Assembly (NCBI GenBank): GCA_024281825.1
Contig: JAMWZY010000010.1
Coordinates: 39,411-103,410 of the forward strand
From: Nitrosomonas sp.
GTDB taxonomy: Bacteria; Pseudomonadota; Gammaproteobacteria; Burkholderiales; Nitrosomonadaceae
Direction: 5' to 3'
Length of the DNA stretch: 64,000 nucleotides
Shown here: piece after piece, positions 17,963 through 26,663 of the stretch
Layout: every line of letters starts with the position of its first letter
Numbering within the stretch: position 1 is the stretch's first letter
Notes under the pieces: generated by a model
The model's database searches: none
What the model was told of the DNA's origin: nothing
The model's input: only the letters and a program-made list of their open reading frames with translations
Translations under genes and position numbers: made by a program

Positions 17963-19210
17963 TTAAGCGATGGAATATTTGTAATCAGTGTTATGACGCT
18001 TGCGATAGCGTTGCAGATAGTTTGCAATACGGCCTATGGCTTCGGTAAGGTCATCTACATTAGGTAAAAATACCACGCGAAAATGATCCGGATCCTTCCA
18101 ATTAAAACCACTACCTTGTACTAATAGGACTTTTTCTTCCAGTAGTAAATCCAGTACAAACTTCTGGTCGTCTTGAATCGGATAAATTTCCGGATTCAAA
18201 CGAGGAAATAGATATAAAGCTGCTTGGGGTTTGTAGCAAGTTACTCCTGGTATTTGTGTTAGTAGCTGCCAAGCGACATCGCGTTGTCGCATTAACCGTC
18301 CCGTTGGCAATGTCAAATCATAAATGCTTTGATAGCCCCCCAGTGCGGTTTGTATTCCAAATTGTGACGGGACATTAGCACACAAACGCATCGAGGCCAG
18401 CATGTTCAATCCCGCAATATAATCGTGCGCATGATTTTTCTCACCAGATACCACTGCCCAGCCAGAGCGAAAACCCGCAGCACGGTAGTTTTTTGATAAA
18501 CCATTAAAAGTTACAAACAAAACATCATCAGCCAATGATGCAATGGATGTATGCGTTACGCCATCGTAGAGAATTTTATCGTAAATTTCATCGGCATAGA
18601 TAATCAGCTGATGCTCACGAGCAATATCGATGATCTCAAGCAATAGTTCCTTAGGGTACAGCGCACCCGTAGGATTATTAGGATTAATAATGACAATAGC
18701 ACGTGTTTTATTGCTAATCTTAGCGCGCATATCATCCAGATTCGGTAACCAACCTTCTGACTCATTGCACAGATAATGCCGCCCTATCCCACCCGACAAT
18801 ACCACAGCAGCCGTCCATAATGGGTAATCCGGCATTGGAATCAGCACCTCATCACCATTATCCAGCAAAGCCTGCATTGTCAATACCACTAACTCAGATA
18901 CCCCATTACCGATAAAAATATCGTCCAGCTGCACATTCTTGATTTGTTTTTCTTGGGTGTAATGCATAATCGCCTTACGCGCGGCAAACAATCCTTTTGA
19001 ATCACAATAACCTGAAGCATCCGACAAATTACGGATAACATCTTGCAAAATCTCTTCTGGCACATCAAAACCGAACGTTGCTGGGTTACCAATATTTAAT
19101 TTGATAATTCGGTGCCCTTCTTCCTCCATTTGCTTGGCGCGTTCTAATACGGGTCCACGGATGTCATAACAAACATTGGTCAATTTACTGGATTTTAGAA
19201 TTGGGCGCAT
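17963..19210 (-). CDS. alaA: alanine-type pyridoxal-phosphate aminotransferase
   Basis: Class I aminotransferase of about 415 residues. The start at 19210 (MRPILKSSKLTNVCYDIRGP) matches AlaA-type N-termini; an in-frame start at 19282 would add 24 unrelated residues. Key parts: IIKLNIGNPATFGFDVPEEI, NPNNPTGALYP, IYADEIYDKILYD and FNGLSKNYRAAGFRSGW with the PLP lysine in SKNYR. Expected reaction: glutamate plus pyruvate to alanine plus 2-oxoglutarate. Many betaproteobacteria carry it directly before hom and thrC, as here (58-bp gap to hom), suggesting coordinate expression. AlaA versus other transaminases of the subgroup is by resemblance only. Confidence 0.85.
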   Translation of the reverse strand: MRPILKSSKLTNVCYDIRGPVLERAKQMEEEGHRIIKLNIGNPATFGFDVPEEILQDVIRNLSDASGYCDSKGLFAARKAIMHYTQEKQIKNVQLDDIFIGNGVSELVVLTMQALLDNGDEVLIPMPDYPLWTAAVVLSGGIGRHYLCNESEGWLPNLDDMRAKISNKTRAIVIINPNNPTGALYPKELLLEIIDIAREHQLIIYADEIYDKILYDGVTHTSIASLADDVLFVTFNGLSKNYRAAGFRSGWAVVSGEKNHAHDYIAGLNMLASMRLCANVPSQFGIQTALGGYQSIYDLTLPTGRLMRQRDVAWQLLTQIPGVTCYKPQAALYLFPRLNPEIYPIQDDQKFVLDLLLEEKVLLVQGSGFNWKDPDHFRVVFLPNVDDLTEAIGRIANYLQRYRKRHNTDYKYSIA

Positions 19211-19772
19211 AATCGAGAAATAATCAAGAATGGATAAAAATTTAGATTCAATTGAACATTTCGGAAAGTACTTAGTGACCACTAATTATATATGCAATTA
19301 GTAGCGCACTGTTTGCTAGTTAGCCAGCAACTGACTCAATATATATCCAAATACATTTACTAAAAATGATGTATAAATGTCTTGTACTTTAGTCTATAAA
19401 AATCCGGACCTAATTTTTAGAACCTCTTATCAAGCACCATTCTCTACTTGACAAATTAAACAATCCACAATCAGAAAATATTGATTATTTATTAATAGAG
19501 GTTTATTTGTAGAAAATTAACTTATTGATATTTATATGATTATATGAGTGTTGAGTTATTAATCAAGTCAAGAAAAAGCCCTAAAAATACAGGGATTAAA
19601 CTGTTGGATTTACAAGTTATCAACAAAGTTATACACAGATTTTGTGGATAATCTAAAAATTCTTTTATGAAATAAGGTCGTATTTACTAGGGTTGAAATT
19701 CTTAGGAACATAAATTGAGTTACTCACAATATAAGTAAATTTAACTTATTGAATAAATAAAATTATTTATTC
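19211..19772. other. AT-rich intergenic region with DnaA-box cluster
   Basis: 562 bp between alaA and an ABC exporter, both leftward, with no plausible gene. It is very AT-rich, notably around 19500-19560 and 19730-19770. A short hairpin CCCT...AGGG at about 19580-19594 followed on the reverse strand by CTTTTTC may terminate the exporter transcript. Besides the DnaA-type boxes listed separately, a weaker CAATCCACA occurs at 19461-19469. Confidence 0.5.
19617..19651. promoter_or_regulatory. three clustered DnaA-box sequences
   Basis: TTATCAACA at 19617-19625 has one mismatch to the TTATNCACA consensus. TTATACACA at 19629-19637 is a perfect match. TGTGGATAA at 19643-19651 is the perfect reverse-strand TTATCCACA. 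They are 12 and 14 bp apart start to start, flanked by AT-rich DNA. This could be a DnaA-binding titration or regulatory locus, or part of a replication origin. No dnaA, dnaN, gyrB or rpmH is nearby. Confidence 0.6.
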
Positions 19773-21584
19773 CTAAAGATTACTTTCATAAGAGGTATTC
19801 TGTACATTGGCGATTGAATTTTCCTGTTGCTGTAATTCCCACATCTTTGTGTAAATCCCCCCCGTCGCAAGCAACTTTAAATGTGTGCCTCGCTCAACAA
19901 TGCGGCCCTGATCCATAACTAGAATCTGGTCAGCATCAGCAATAGTTGAAAGCCTGTGGGCAATAGTCAGCGTCGTGCGGTTTTGGGCAATGCGTTTGAG
20001 TTCTGTTTGAATGCGTTTTTCTGATTGGGAATCTAATGCTGAAGTGGCTTCATCAAATATCAGGATAGCTGGATTCTTAAGAATTGTCCGTGCAATAGCG
20101 ACTCGCTGCTTCTCACCTCCAGATAATTTTAAACCGCGCTCGCCGACAATGGTTTCATATTTCTTTGGAAGACTTTCAATGAAATCATGAATATGCGCAG
20201 AGTCTGCTGATGAATAAACGGCTTGCTCCGTTGCATCCGGTTGTCCATAAGCGATGTTGTGGTAAATAGTGTCATTAAATAACACGGTATCTTGTGGCAC
20301 GATGCCTAATGCAGTTCGTAGGCTTCGTTGCGTGACATCGCGAATATCTTGTTGATCGATGGTAATACTGCCAGATTGCACATCATAGAAACGAAATAAT
20401 AGGCGTGCTAAAGTAGATTTTCCAGAGCCGCTATGACCTACAACAGCAATGTTTTGCCCTGCTGGAATATCGAAACTGATATCGAATAGAATTTGTCGGT
20501 TAGGTTCATAGCTGAAATTGACGTGATCAAACCGAATGCTAGCACTTTTAATTTCAAGTACTTGTGCATCGAGTTTATCTTGGATTTCACGATTCTCATT
20601 CAGTAATAGGAACATTTGTTCCATATCTGCTAATGCGTGTTTAATTTCACGATAGACGAAACCCAAAAAATGCAGAGGCATGTATAGCTGTAACATGATA
20701 GCGTTAATTAATACCAGGTCACCCAACGTCATGCTGCCTTCGATTACCTTATCTGCAGCAAAAAACATCAGTAGCGTCATACCAATTGCAATAATTCCAC
20801 TTTGTCCTGCGTTGAGTGTGGCCAGTGATACTTGATTGCGGATGGCGGCTTTTTCCCAGGATTGTAAATGTATATCGTAGCGCCGTGCTTCCCAGTTTTC
20901 ATTGCCGAAATACTTGACTGTTTCATAATTCAATAAACTGTCAATTGCTTGTGTATTAGCTTTTGAATCCATGGTATTCATCGTGCGACGGAAAATCATG
21001 CGCCACTCGGTGACAATTAATGTCAGAGCGATATAGGCAATTAAAGTCGTAAACGTAATAATAGCAATCCAGATATCGTACTGACTGATGAGGATGATCA
21101 TTACTAGTCCGATTTCTAATAACGTGGGCAAAATGTTGAACAGCATAAAATTCATTAAAAAAGAAATGCCACGCGTACCACGTTCAATATCACGAGAAAC
21201 ACCGCCCGTCTGACGTTCTAAATGAAATCGTAGGGATAATGAATGTAAGTGCAAGAAAACTCGATTGGCAATTCGTCGAATAGCACGTTGTGTTACTTTG
21301 GCAAAAATTGCATCGCGCAACTCACCGAATAAAGTACTGCTTAATCGTAAAGCGCCATAACTCATCAATAGAAAAACCGGTAAAATCAATTCGGCACGCG
21401 AAGAATCAAGTGCATCGACAATTTCTTTTAGAACTAAGGGCACTGATACATTGGCAAGCTTCGCTAGGATCAGTAAACTAAGTGCAATAATGACTCTACC
21501 TTTAAATTCCAATAAATAAGGCAGCAAAGTAGCAATGGTTTTTAAATTGCTTCGCGCAGTTGGTAATTTTTCTTTTGCTTTCAC
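19773..21584 (-). CDS. ABC exporter of the Atm1/ABCB7 type
   Basis: Fused membrane and ATPase half-transporter of 603 residues, active as a homodimer in the inner membrane. Six hydrophobic segments fill about residues 20-320. RQTGGVSRDIERGTRGISFL and ALDSLLNYETVKYFGNE-like text (here QAIDSLLNYETVKYFGNE) are hallmarks of the Atm1/heavy-metal-tolerance group, which exports glutathione conjugates or glutathione-bound metals. Nucleotide-binding motifs: Walker A GHSGSGKST, Q-loop, signature LSGGEKQR, Walker B ILIFDEATSALD and the switch His in IAHRLST. It stands alone, with an AT-rich 3' flank and a divergent small gene upstream. Confidence 0.88.
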   Translation of the reverse strand: MKAKEKLPTARSNLKTIATLLPYLLEFKGRVIIALSLLILAKLANVSVPLVLKEIVDALDSSRAELILPVFLLMSYGALRLSSTLFGELRDAIFAKVTQRAIRRIANRVFLHLHSLSLRFHLERQTGGVSRDIERGTRGISFLMNFMLFNILPTLLEIGLVMIILISQYDIWIAIITFTTLIAYIALTLIVTEWRMIFRRTMNTMDSKANTQAIDSLLNYETVKYFGNENWEARRYDIHLQSWEKAAIRNQVSLATLNAGQSGIIAIGMTLLMFFAADKVIEGSMTLGDLVLINAIMLQLYMPLHFLGFVYREIKHALADMEQMFLLLNENREIQDKLDAQVLEIKSASIRFDHVNFSYEPNRQILFDISFDIPAGQNIAVVGHSGSGKSTLARLLFRFYDVQSGSITIDQQDIRDVTQRSLRTALGIVPQDTVLFNDTIYHNIAYGQPDATEQAVYSSADSAHIHDFIESLPKKYETIVGERGLKLSGGEKQRVAIARTILKNPAILIFDEATSALDSQSEKRIQTELKRIAQNRTTLTIAHRLSTIADADQILVMDQGRIVERGTHLKLLATGGIYTKMWELQQQENSIANVQNTSYESNL

Positions 21585-21698
21585 ACGTATGTATCTGAAG
21601 TAGTTTATTTAATGGGAATTTATGGCTTGAGATATAAAAGTTATAGACTAACCAATTAATTTTTTAGTATCGCTATTAAAAATAAAGCTCAGAAAATC

Positions 21699-22112
21699 AT
21701 GGAAATCACTTGTTATCGAGACGCTGAAATCAAACGCGAGATACGTTATCTTCCCGCAAGTATTTACAACCTGGCAATTACTTTATTAGCTCGTTGTCCT
21801 ACACAGCATTTGTTTGTTCCAATTCGGAGTATGCAATATATGGCCATCATAGACCATGAAGAATTTGTATTTATTGATGGTGAACGTAAATGCTGGATTG
21901 ATCTGGCCTGGCAGAACTTTAAGCCACATGCACGCGATGCATTAGATCAGCCAGTTGCTTATGAAACTGTTTATTATCGAGAAAACTTATCGGGAATGAC
22001 GCGACGCTTACATAGTGAATTCCAAACTGCGCTCCAACTATTAGTCATTAAGGAAAAACTCGATGGGCCTGCGCGGATTATCCATTTTCCAACAAACCAA
22101 TCAAATCCTTAA
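21699..22112 (+). CDS. conserved hypothetical cytoplasmic protein
   Basis: 137 residues beginning MEITCYRDAEIKREIRYLPA. No signal peptide or membrane segment; the composition is normal and codon use resembles the neighbours, so it is probably real. I do not recognise a domain. The middle stretch IRSMQYMAIIDHEEFVFIDG is suggestive of a small alpha/beta or SH3-like fold but proves nothing. Its stop shares the bases TTAA with the stop of the convergent next gene. Confidence 0.6.
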   Translation: MEITCYRDAEIKREIRYLPASIYNLAITLLARCPTQHLFVPIRSMQYMAIIDHEEFVFIDGERKCWIDLAWQNFKPHARDALDQPVAYETVYYRENLSGMTRRLHSEFQTALQLLVIKEKLDGPARIIHFPTNQSNP

Positions 22113-22411
22113 TCATCATCCTTGAGCTCTGCGTCCCAGCCTTTTTTCTTGGCGTTAGTAATGGCTGTCGTATAGAATTTTGTATGCCGTTCGCGTAAAT
22201 CATCTGGTAATCGACTAGGTAGATGCGCGTAAGGCTCCCATGCCGCATAGACTTTTTCATATAGAATTTGCATCTGTCCGCTATCCCAACCCGCACAGGT
22301 TTCCGTTTCAGGCAAAATATCAAAGACCCAGGCATCTCTAACGATACGACCTAAATGCGTCAAACCACCATTTTCGTCTTGATCAACTCCAATATAAGAC
22401 TGTTCTGTCAT
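22109..22411 (-). CDS. conserved hypothetical protein
   Basis: About 100 residues from the ATG at 22411 (MTEQSYIGVDQDENGGLTHL), chosen over an in-frame codon at 22435 because GAGAG lies about nine bases upstream. Acidic soluble protein with conserved-looking aromatic motifs (VRDAWVFDILPETETCAGWD and YAAWEPYAHLPSRLP). Function unknown. It converges on the preceding gene with a 4-bp overlap of the coding ends and is 57 bp from the end of... its downstream side only; the ybaL stop lies to the right at 22468, so ybaL and this gene are probably cotranscribed leftwards. Confidence 0.6.
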   Translation of the reverse strand: MTEQSYIGVDQDENGGLTHLGRIVRDAWVFDILPETETCAGWDSGQMQILYEKVYAAWEPYAHLPSRLPDDLRERHTKFYTTAITNAKKKGWDAELKDDD

Positions 22412-22467
22412 TGCTGTACTCTCGTATAAATTCAAGTTGTTTAGATGCTATTATTTCGTAACCAAAC

Positions 22468-24189
22468 TTAAGCCGTTTTATGACTATCTGTTTTAGTTTT
22501 GCTACTGAAGCGATTGAGTATATGATGCGTCATATTTTTCGCCAATTCTTCCTCTTCAAAGAAAATGGTGCCAATATTATCTTTCCGTAATAATATCGTT
22601 TCATCTTCAGTACGTGCGTGAACAACAATTTCAATCTCTGGATTAAGCGTGCGAGCCGTGTCAACCACCGATTTCATGTCAAATAGATCAGGGGTCGCAA
22701 TAATCAACATAGTGGCGTTTGTGATATGCGCTTGAATCAACACAGAAGGTTCTGCGGCATCACCCGATACAGCCTTAATTCCCTGTTTGCGTAAATCCTG
22801 CACTAATTCCCGCTTTTGTTCTGCAACAACAAACGGAATGTCACATTCCGTGAGCCCCTCTCCAATTCGTTTGCCCACATGTCCATACCCTACCAGAACA
22901 ACCTGTCCTTGAAGAAACTTGCTTTCAGTATTCATGGGTAATTCAGCATATGGATCATCTCGATTTTCGTATTTACGCGCCAAAACTGAGTGTTTCAATA
23001 ACCAGTTTCGAATTGGTGCAACTGCACCAAAGGCAATAGGATTGAACGCAATGGAAATAATTGCACCCGCTAGAACCAAACTCATCCCTTGCGATGATAA
23101 CAACCCAAGTGACACGCCTAGCCCTGCCAAAATAAATGAAAATTCACCAATTTGACCTAAACTTGCAGCAACGGTCAATGCAGTGTTCAACGGGTAACGT
23201 AATATCAGTACCAGCAACAACGCTGCTAAAGATTTACCGATAATAATAATGCCGACCACACTGAGAACTTGTAAGGGCTCATCCACAAAAATACGCGGAT
23301 CAAACAACATGCCAACAGATACGAAAAACAATACCGAAAAAGCATCCCGTAAAGGCAAAGATTCTTCCGCTGCACGATGACTGAAGTGCGATTCGCGCAT
23401 AACCATGCCAGCAAAGAATGCACCCAACGCAAAAGAAACATTAAATAATTTAGCGGCTATAAAAGCAATACAAATGGCCGAAGCAATCACAGTGAGCGTA
23501 AACAATTCCCGTGAGCCAGTTCCAGCCACTTGCAGTAATAACCAGGGCAAGAACCGCCGCCCGACAATCAACATAATGGCAATAAACACGGAAACCAATA
23601 GTAGCGTAATGCCTATGCTCATCCACCAGGAATTAGCTGGGTCCGCAGTTGTATCAACTCCACCCAGCATGACTGCAAAGGTCGGAAGTAAAACCAAGAT
23701 TAATACCGTTACCAAATCTTCAACAATCAACCAACCAACAGCAATTCGGCCATTCATACTCTCAAGCAAACCACGTGATTCTATGGCCTGTAATAAAACA
23801 ACTGTGCTCGCGCAGGATAAAGAAAGCCCCAACACCAATCCACTTCCAAAAGTCCACCCCCAACTCATGGCTATGATTGTTCCCAACACTGTTGCCACGG
23901 TCATTTGGACAATGGCTCCGGGTACCGCAATACGCTTGACCGCAAGTAAATCATTCAGCGAGAAATGTAGACCTACGCCAAACATCAAAAGCATGACTCC
24001 AATCTCAGAAAGCTGCGCAGCAATTTCAATGTCCCCAACATAGCCCGGTGTATTGGGGCTAATGACAATTCCGGCAAACAGATAACCTACTAATGCCGGT
24101 ACTTTAATTTTCTCTGCAATAAATCCGAAAACAAGCGCCAAACCGAATGCGGCAGCAATTGTGGTGATGAGCGTAATATTATGATCCAT
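22468..24189 (-). CDS. ybaL: CPA2-family cation/proton antiporter with RCK_N domain (YbaL type)
   Basis: Inner-membrane monovalent cation:proton antiporter or channel of the Kef/YbaL class, 573 residues. About twelve hydrophobic segments fill residues 5-395; LITTIAAAFGLALVFGFIAE, LVGYLFAGIVISPNTPG and LMFGVGLHFSLNDLLAVK match YbaL proteins. A cytosolic TrkA-N/RCK domain follows from about residue 425 (VVLVGYGHVGKRIGEGL, nucleotide-binding GxGxxG), with DIPFVVAEQKRELV and SGDAAEPSVLIQA. Probably regulates potassium or pH in response to nucleotides. Open frames on the opposite strand, including one of 212 codons, are shadows. Confidence 0.88.
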   Translation of the reverse strand: MDHNITLITTIAAAFGLALVFGFIAEKIKVPALVGYLFAGIVISPNTPGYVGDIEIAAQLSEIGVMLLMFGVGLHFSLNDLLAVKRIAVPGAIVQMTVATVLGTIIAMSWGWTFGSGLVLGLSLSCASTVVLLQAIESRGLLESMNGRIAVGWLIVEDLVTVLILVLLPTFAVMLGGVDTTADPANSWWMSIGITLLLVSVFIAIMLIVGRRFLPWLLLQVAGTGSRELFTLTVIASAICIAFIAAKLFNVSFALGAFFAGMVMRESHFSHRAAEESLPLRDAFSVLFFVSVGMLFDPRIFVDEPLQVLSVVGIIIIGKSLAALLLVLILRYPLNTALTVAASLGQIGEFSFILAGLGVSLGLLSSQGMSLVLAGAIISIAFNPIAFGAVAPIRNWLLKHSVLARKYENRDDPYAELPMNTESKFLQGQVVLVGYGHVGKRIGEGLTECDIPFVVAEQKRELVQDLRKQGIKAVSGDAAEPSVLIQAHITNATMLIIATPDLFDMKSVVDTARTLNPEIEIVVHARTEDETILLRKDNIGTIFFEEEELAKNMTHHILNRFSSKTKTDSHKTA

Positions 24190-24423
24190 TCGTGTTCTAC
24201 TTGGCTTAGTTAAAAGGTGTTGATTCGTTTTTTCATTTATGATCTGATAGATTTGTTTTTGCCAATATGCGAAAGGATCGCATGATTAATGGTAAAAGTT
24301 GCAATCATAGCAAAGGCCATTTTAATTTATCAGTTTTTCTGAATTATTCGGATTATCACCAAAGTTAGATAGAGTAGCTGCAGGTAATATGCACGGATTT
24401 ATGTTTCACGTTTGGAACGCTCA

Positions 24424-24888
24424 ATGAATAATAAATTCGATCATATCCATATTAATTTACAACCCTCTTACTCACTTGCAGCAATACTGATCGTTAGCCA
24501 TTGTGTGGCAATTATCCTCATTTGGTTATTAGCTATAACAACAGCAATTAAAATATTAGTGACTATCGCCATAACTTATAGTTGTGTTTATTACTTGAGA
24601 CAAGATGCTTTACTTTTAAATAATAATGCAGTGATCGCTTTTGATTTGTTTGAAAAGATGCAATGTAAGATCACTACGCGTTCAAAAAAATCGATCCGTT
24701 GCTTGATCGCACCGAATTCCTTCGTTACGCCCATGCTGACTGTGCTCATTTTCAAACTTGAAAAGCCATTATCGCTATCGCCTTTTTGTAGCGTCGTAAT
24801 ACTTCCAGACAGGATTGAAACGAATGAATTTAGGCGATTAAGAATATGGTTGCGATGGAAGTATAGACAGAGCGATACTCAAAAATAG
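24424..24888 (+). CDS. YgfX/CptA-like small membrane protein
   Basis: 154 residues from the ATG at 24424; an in-frame TTG at 24412 is less likely. Two adjacent hydrophobic helices (about residues 20-60) follow a short polar start INLQPSYSLAAILIVSHCVA. A soluble beta-rich tail ends with FRRLRIWLRWKY, the FRRLRxxLRW ending typical of YgfX-like (DUF1434-type) proteins. In E. coli the partner gene is sdhE, not seen here. Whether it acts as a toxin on cytoskeletal proteins, as reported for CptA, is unknown. The assignment is by pattern and moderate. Confidence 0.5.
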   Translation: MNNKFDHIHINLQPSYSLAAILIVSHCVAIILIWLLAITTAIKILVTIAITYSCVYYLRQDALLLNNNAVIAFDLFEKMQCKITTRSKKSIRCLIAPNSFVTPMLTVLIFKLEKPLSLSPFCSVVILPDRIETNEFRRLRIWLRWKYRQSDTQK

Positions 24889-25029
24889 CAGTATTGAAAA
24901 TTTTATAACCAATTTAGGTACAAGCACAATAAAACACAGAAAAATCCCTAAGTAACAAAAAAACCATCTGAAAATTAAACTAAAACTTAAGCTGAGCTAG
25001 GCAATCTCTGAACCAATCAAGGAGTAAAA

Positions 25030-25332
25030 ATGCACGTTACAATCGTTTATGCCTCTGTCAAATCCGGTAATATTGAAGCTTTTAAAGCAGCCTGCCAATT
25101 AAATCACGAAAACTCGGTTCTTGAACCGGGCAATTTGCGCTTTGATATTCTACAATCTGCTGAAGATCCAACGAAATTTGTTTTTTATGAAGCCTATAAA
25201 ACAAAACAGGATGCCGTAGCACATAAAGAAACCCAACATTATTTGACTTGGCGCGATACGGTTGCAGATTGGATGGCCGAACCACGTCATGGCGTTACAT
25301 ACCAAGGCCTCTATCCAGTTGTTGACGCTTGA
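25030..25332 (+). CDS. antibiotic-biosynthesis-monooxygenase (ABM) domain protein
   Basis: 100 residues with a clear AAGGAG before the ATG. MHVTIVYASVKSGNIEAFKA, DILQSAEDPTKFVFYEAYK and the YLTWRDTVADWMAEPR end form a dimeric alpha/beta-barrel ABM domain, close in appearance to LsrG-type isomerases and cofactor-free oxygenases. Cytosolic. It is one base upstream of the iron alcohol dehydrogenase start, so the two are translationally coupled and likely act on related carbonyl substrates. The actual substrate is unknown. Confidence 0.82.
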   Translation: MHVTIVYASVKSGNIEAFKAACQLNHENSVLEPGNLRFDILQSAEDPTKFVFYEAYKTKQDAVAHKETQHYLTWRDTVADWMAEPRHGVTYQGLYPVVDA

Positions 25333-25333
25333 A

Positions 25334-26518
25334 ATGTTCAATTTTTCTATCGCTCGATTGCCTCGCATTGAATTCGGTTCCGGCGTCATAAAAAAACTAC
25401 CCGGCATTATTCAGTCTTACGGTTCCCGTGTTTTACTGATAACCGGCGCGCGCTCATTTGTCGGAACTAATGGCTGGGATGTTTTAATCGAACAGTTAAA
25501 GCAACATAAAATCCATTGGCAGCATTGCACCATAGCTCAAGAACCTTCGCCGGATTGGGTTGATGTTACCGTCCAGTCATTTTCAAGTCATATTTTTGAT
25601 GCGGTTGTTGGCATTGGTGGTGGTAGTGCTTTAGATGCTGCCAAAGCTGTTGCTGGATTGTTGCGAGTGCAACGCTCCGTGATGGATTATCTGGAAGGTG
25701 TTGGCCCTGAACTGCCTTATGAAGGCCCGGCTATTCCTTTCATTGCAGTACCGACTACTGCAGGCACAGGCAGCGAAGCCACCAAGAACGCAGTCCTTAG
25801 CGTACAAGGGGGAAATGGCTTTAAAAAGTCATTTCGTCACGATAAATTGGTTGCTGAGTACGCCATTATCGATCCTGACTTATTATCAAATTGCCCACCC
25901 GATATCATCGCTGCGAATGGCATGGATGCATTAACGCAATTATTGGAATCCTATGTTTCCATCAAATCCAATCGCTTTACCGATGCTTTAGCAATCAGCG
26001 GACTGCAAGCCGTTCGTGATGCTTTGATTCCATTGTATAAACAAAGCCAGGGACAGCGTCGAAATCGGGAAAAAATGGCTTACGCCGCGCTATTGTCAGG
26101 AATCACCCTAGCGCAAGTTGGATTGGGGTCAGTACACGGACTTGCATCACCTCTGGGTGCGTTTTTTCCAATCCCGCATGGCATAGTTTGCGGTACCTTA
26201 GTTGCGACTGCCAGTGAAATCAACATTACCAGTATGCAAGTCCGAGAACCCAATAATCCGGCCTTAATAAAGTATGCACATGTTGCTGAAATACTATGCC
26301 AGCAACATTTCACTACGCATCAAGCTGCTTACGAAGCCTTACTCAATACGCTAACCAGTTGGACACAAGAACTGGCATTACCGCGCTTATCACATTATGG
26401 ATTACAACACGACCAACTCGATAGAGTGATTGCGAATTGTCGTGGTAGTAGCATGAAAACCAACCCTATTGTGCTAATTGATGAGGAAATTAGACAGATC
26501 ATGTTGATGCGATTGTAA
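25334..26518 (+). CDS. iron-containing alcohol dehydrogenase
   Basis: Group III NAD(P)-dependent dehydrogenase, about 394 residues. The ATG at 25334 (MFNFSIARLPRIEFGSGVIK) is chosen because the upstream frame overlaps the ABM gene and the family starts here. Nucleotide-binding GGGSALDAAKAVAG, substrate region PTTAGTGSEATKNAVL, and metal ligands in NGMDALTQLLE and GLGSVHGLASPLGAFFPIPH (two histidines) are intact. It presumably reduces an aldehyde or oxidises an alcohol in the cytoplasm. Coupled to the ABM gene; no promoter between them. Confidence 0.88.
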   Translation: MFNFSIARLPRIEFGSGVIKKLPGIIQSYGSRVLLITGARSFVGTNGWDVLIEQLKQHKIHWQHCTIAQEPSPDWVDVTVQSFSSHIFDAVVGIGGGSALDAAKAVAGLLRVQRSVMDYLEGVGPELPYEGPAIPFIAVPTTAGTGSEATKNAVLSVQGGNGFKKSFRHDKLVAEYAIIDPDLLSNCPPDIIAANGMDALTQLLESYVSIKSNRFTDALAISGLQAVRDALIPLYKQSQGQRRNREKMAYAALLSGITLAQVGLGSVHGLASPLGAFFPIPHGIVCGTLVATASEINITSMQVREPNNPALIKYAHVAEILCQQHFTTHQAAYEALLNTLTSWTQELALPRLSHYGLQHDQLDRVIANCRGSSMKTNPIVLIDEEIRQIMLMRL

Positions 26519-26663
26519 TCAATCGATTCTAGGAATTCTCTTACTTTTTAGTAAAACAAAACTTGATTGTGATTTAACAAAACAAAGGCCATTAGCATTC
26601 TTTTTTTTAAATTAAAAACCGCTTATTGATTGCATAATCTTGTACTTTCGGGAGGAAATAGCC

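Noticed and set aside
23405-24043. A 212-codon open frame antisense to ybaL
   Set aside because: Low-complexity, Thr/Pro/Asn-rich product typical of the antisense of membrane-helix codons; no ribosome site; ybaL on the other strand is convincing.
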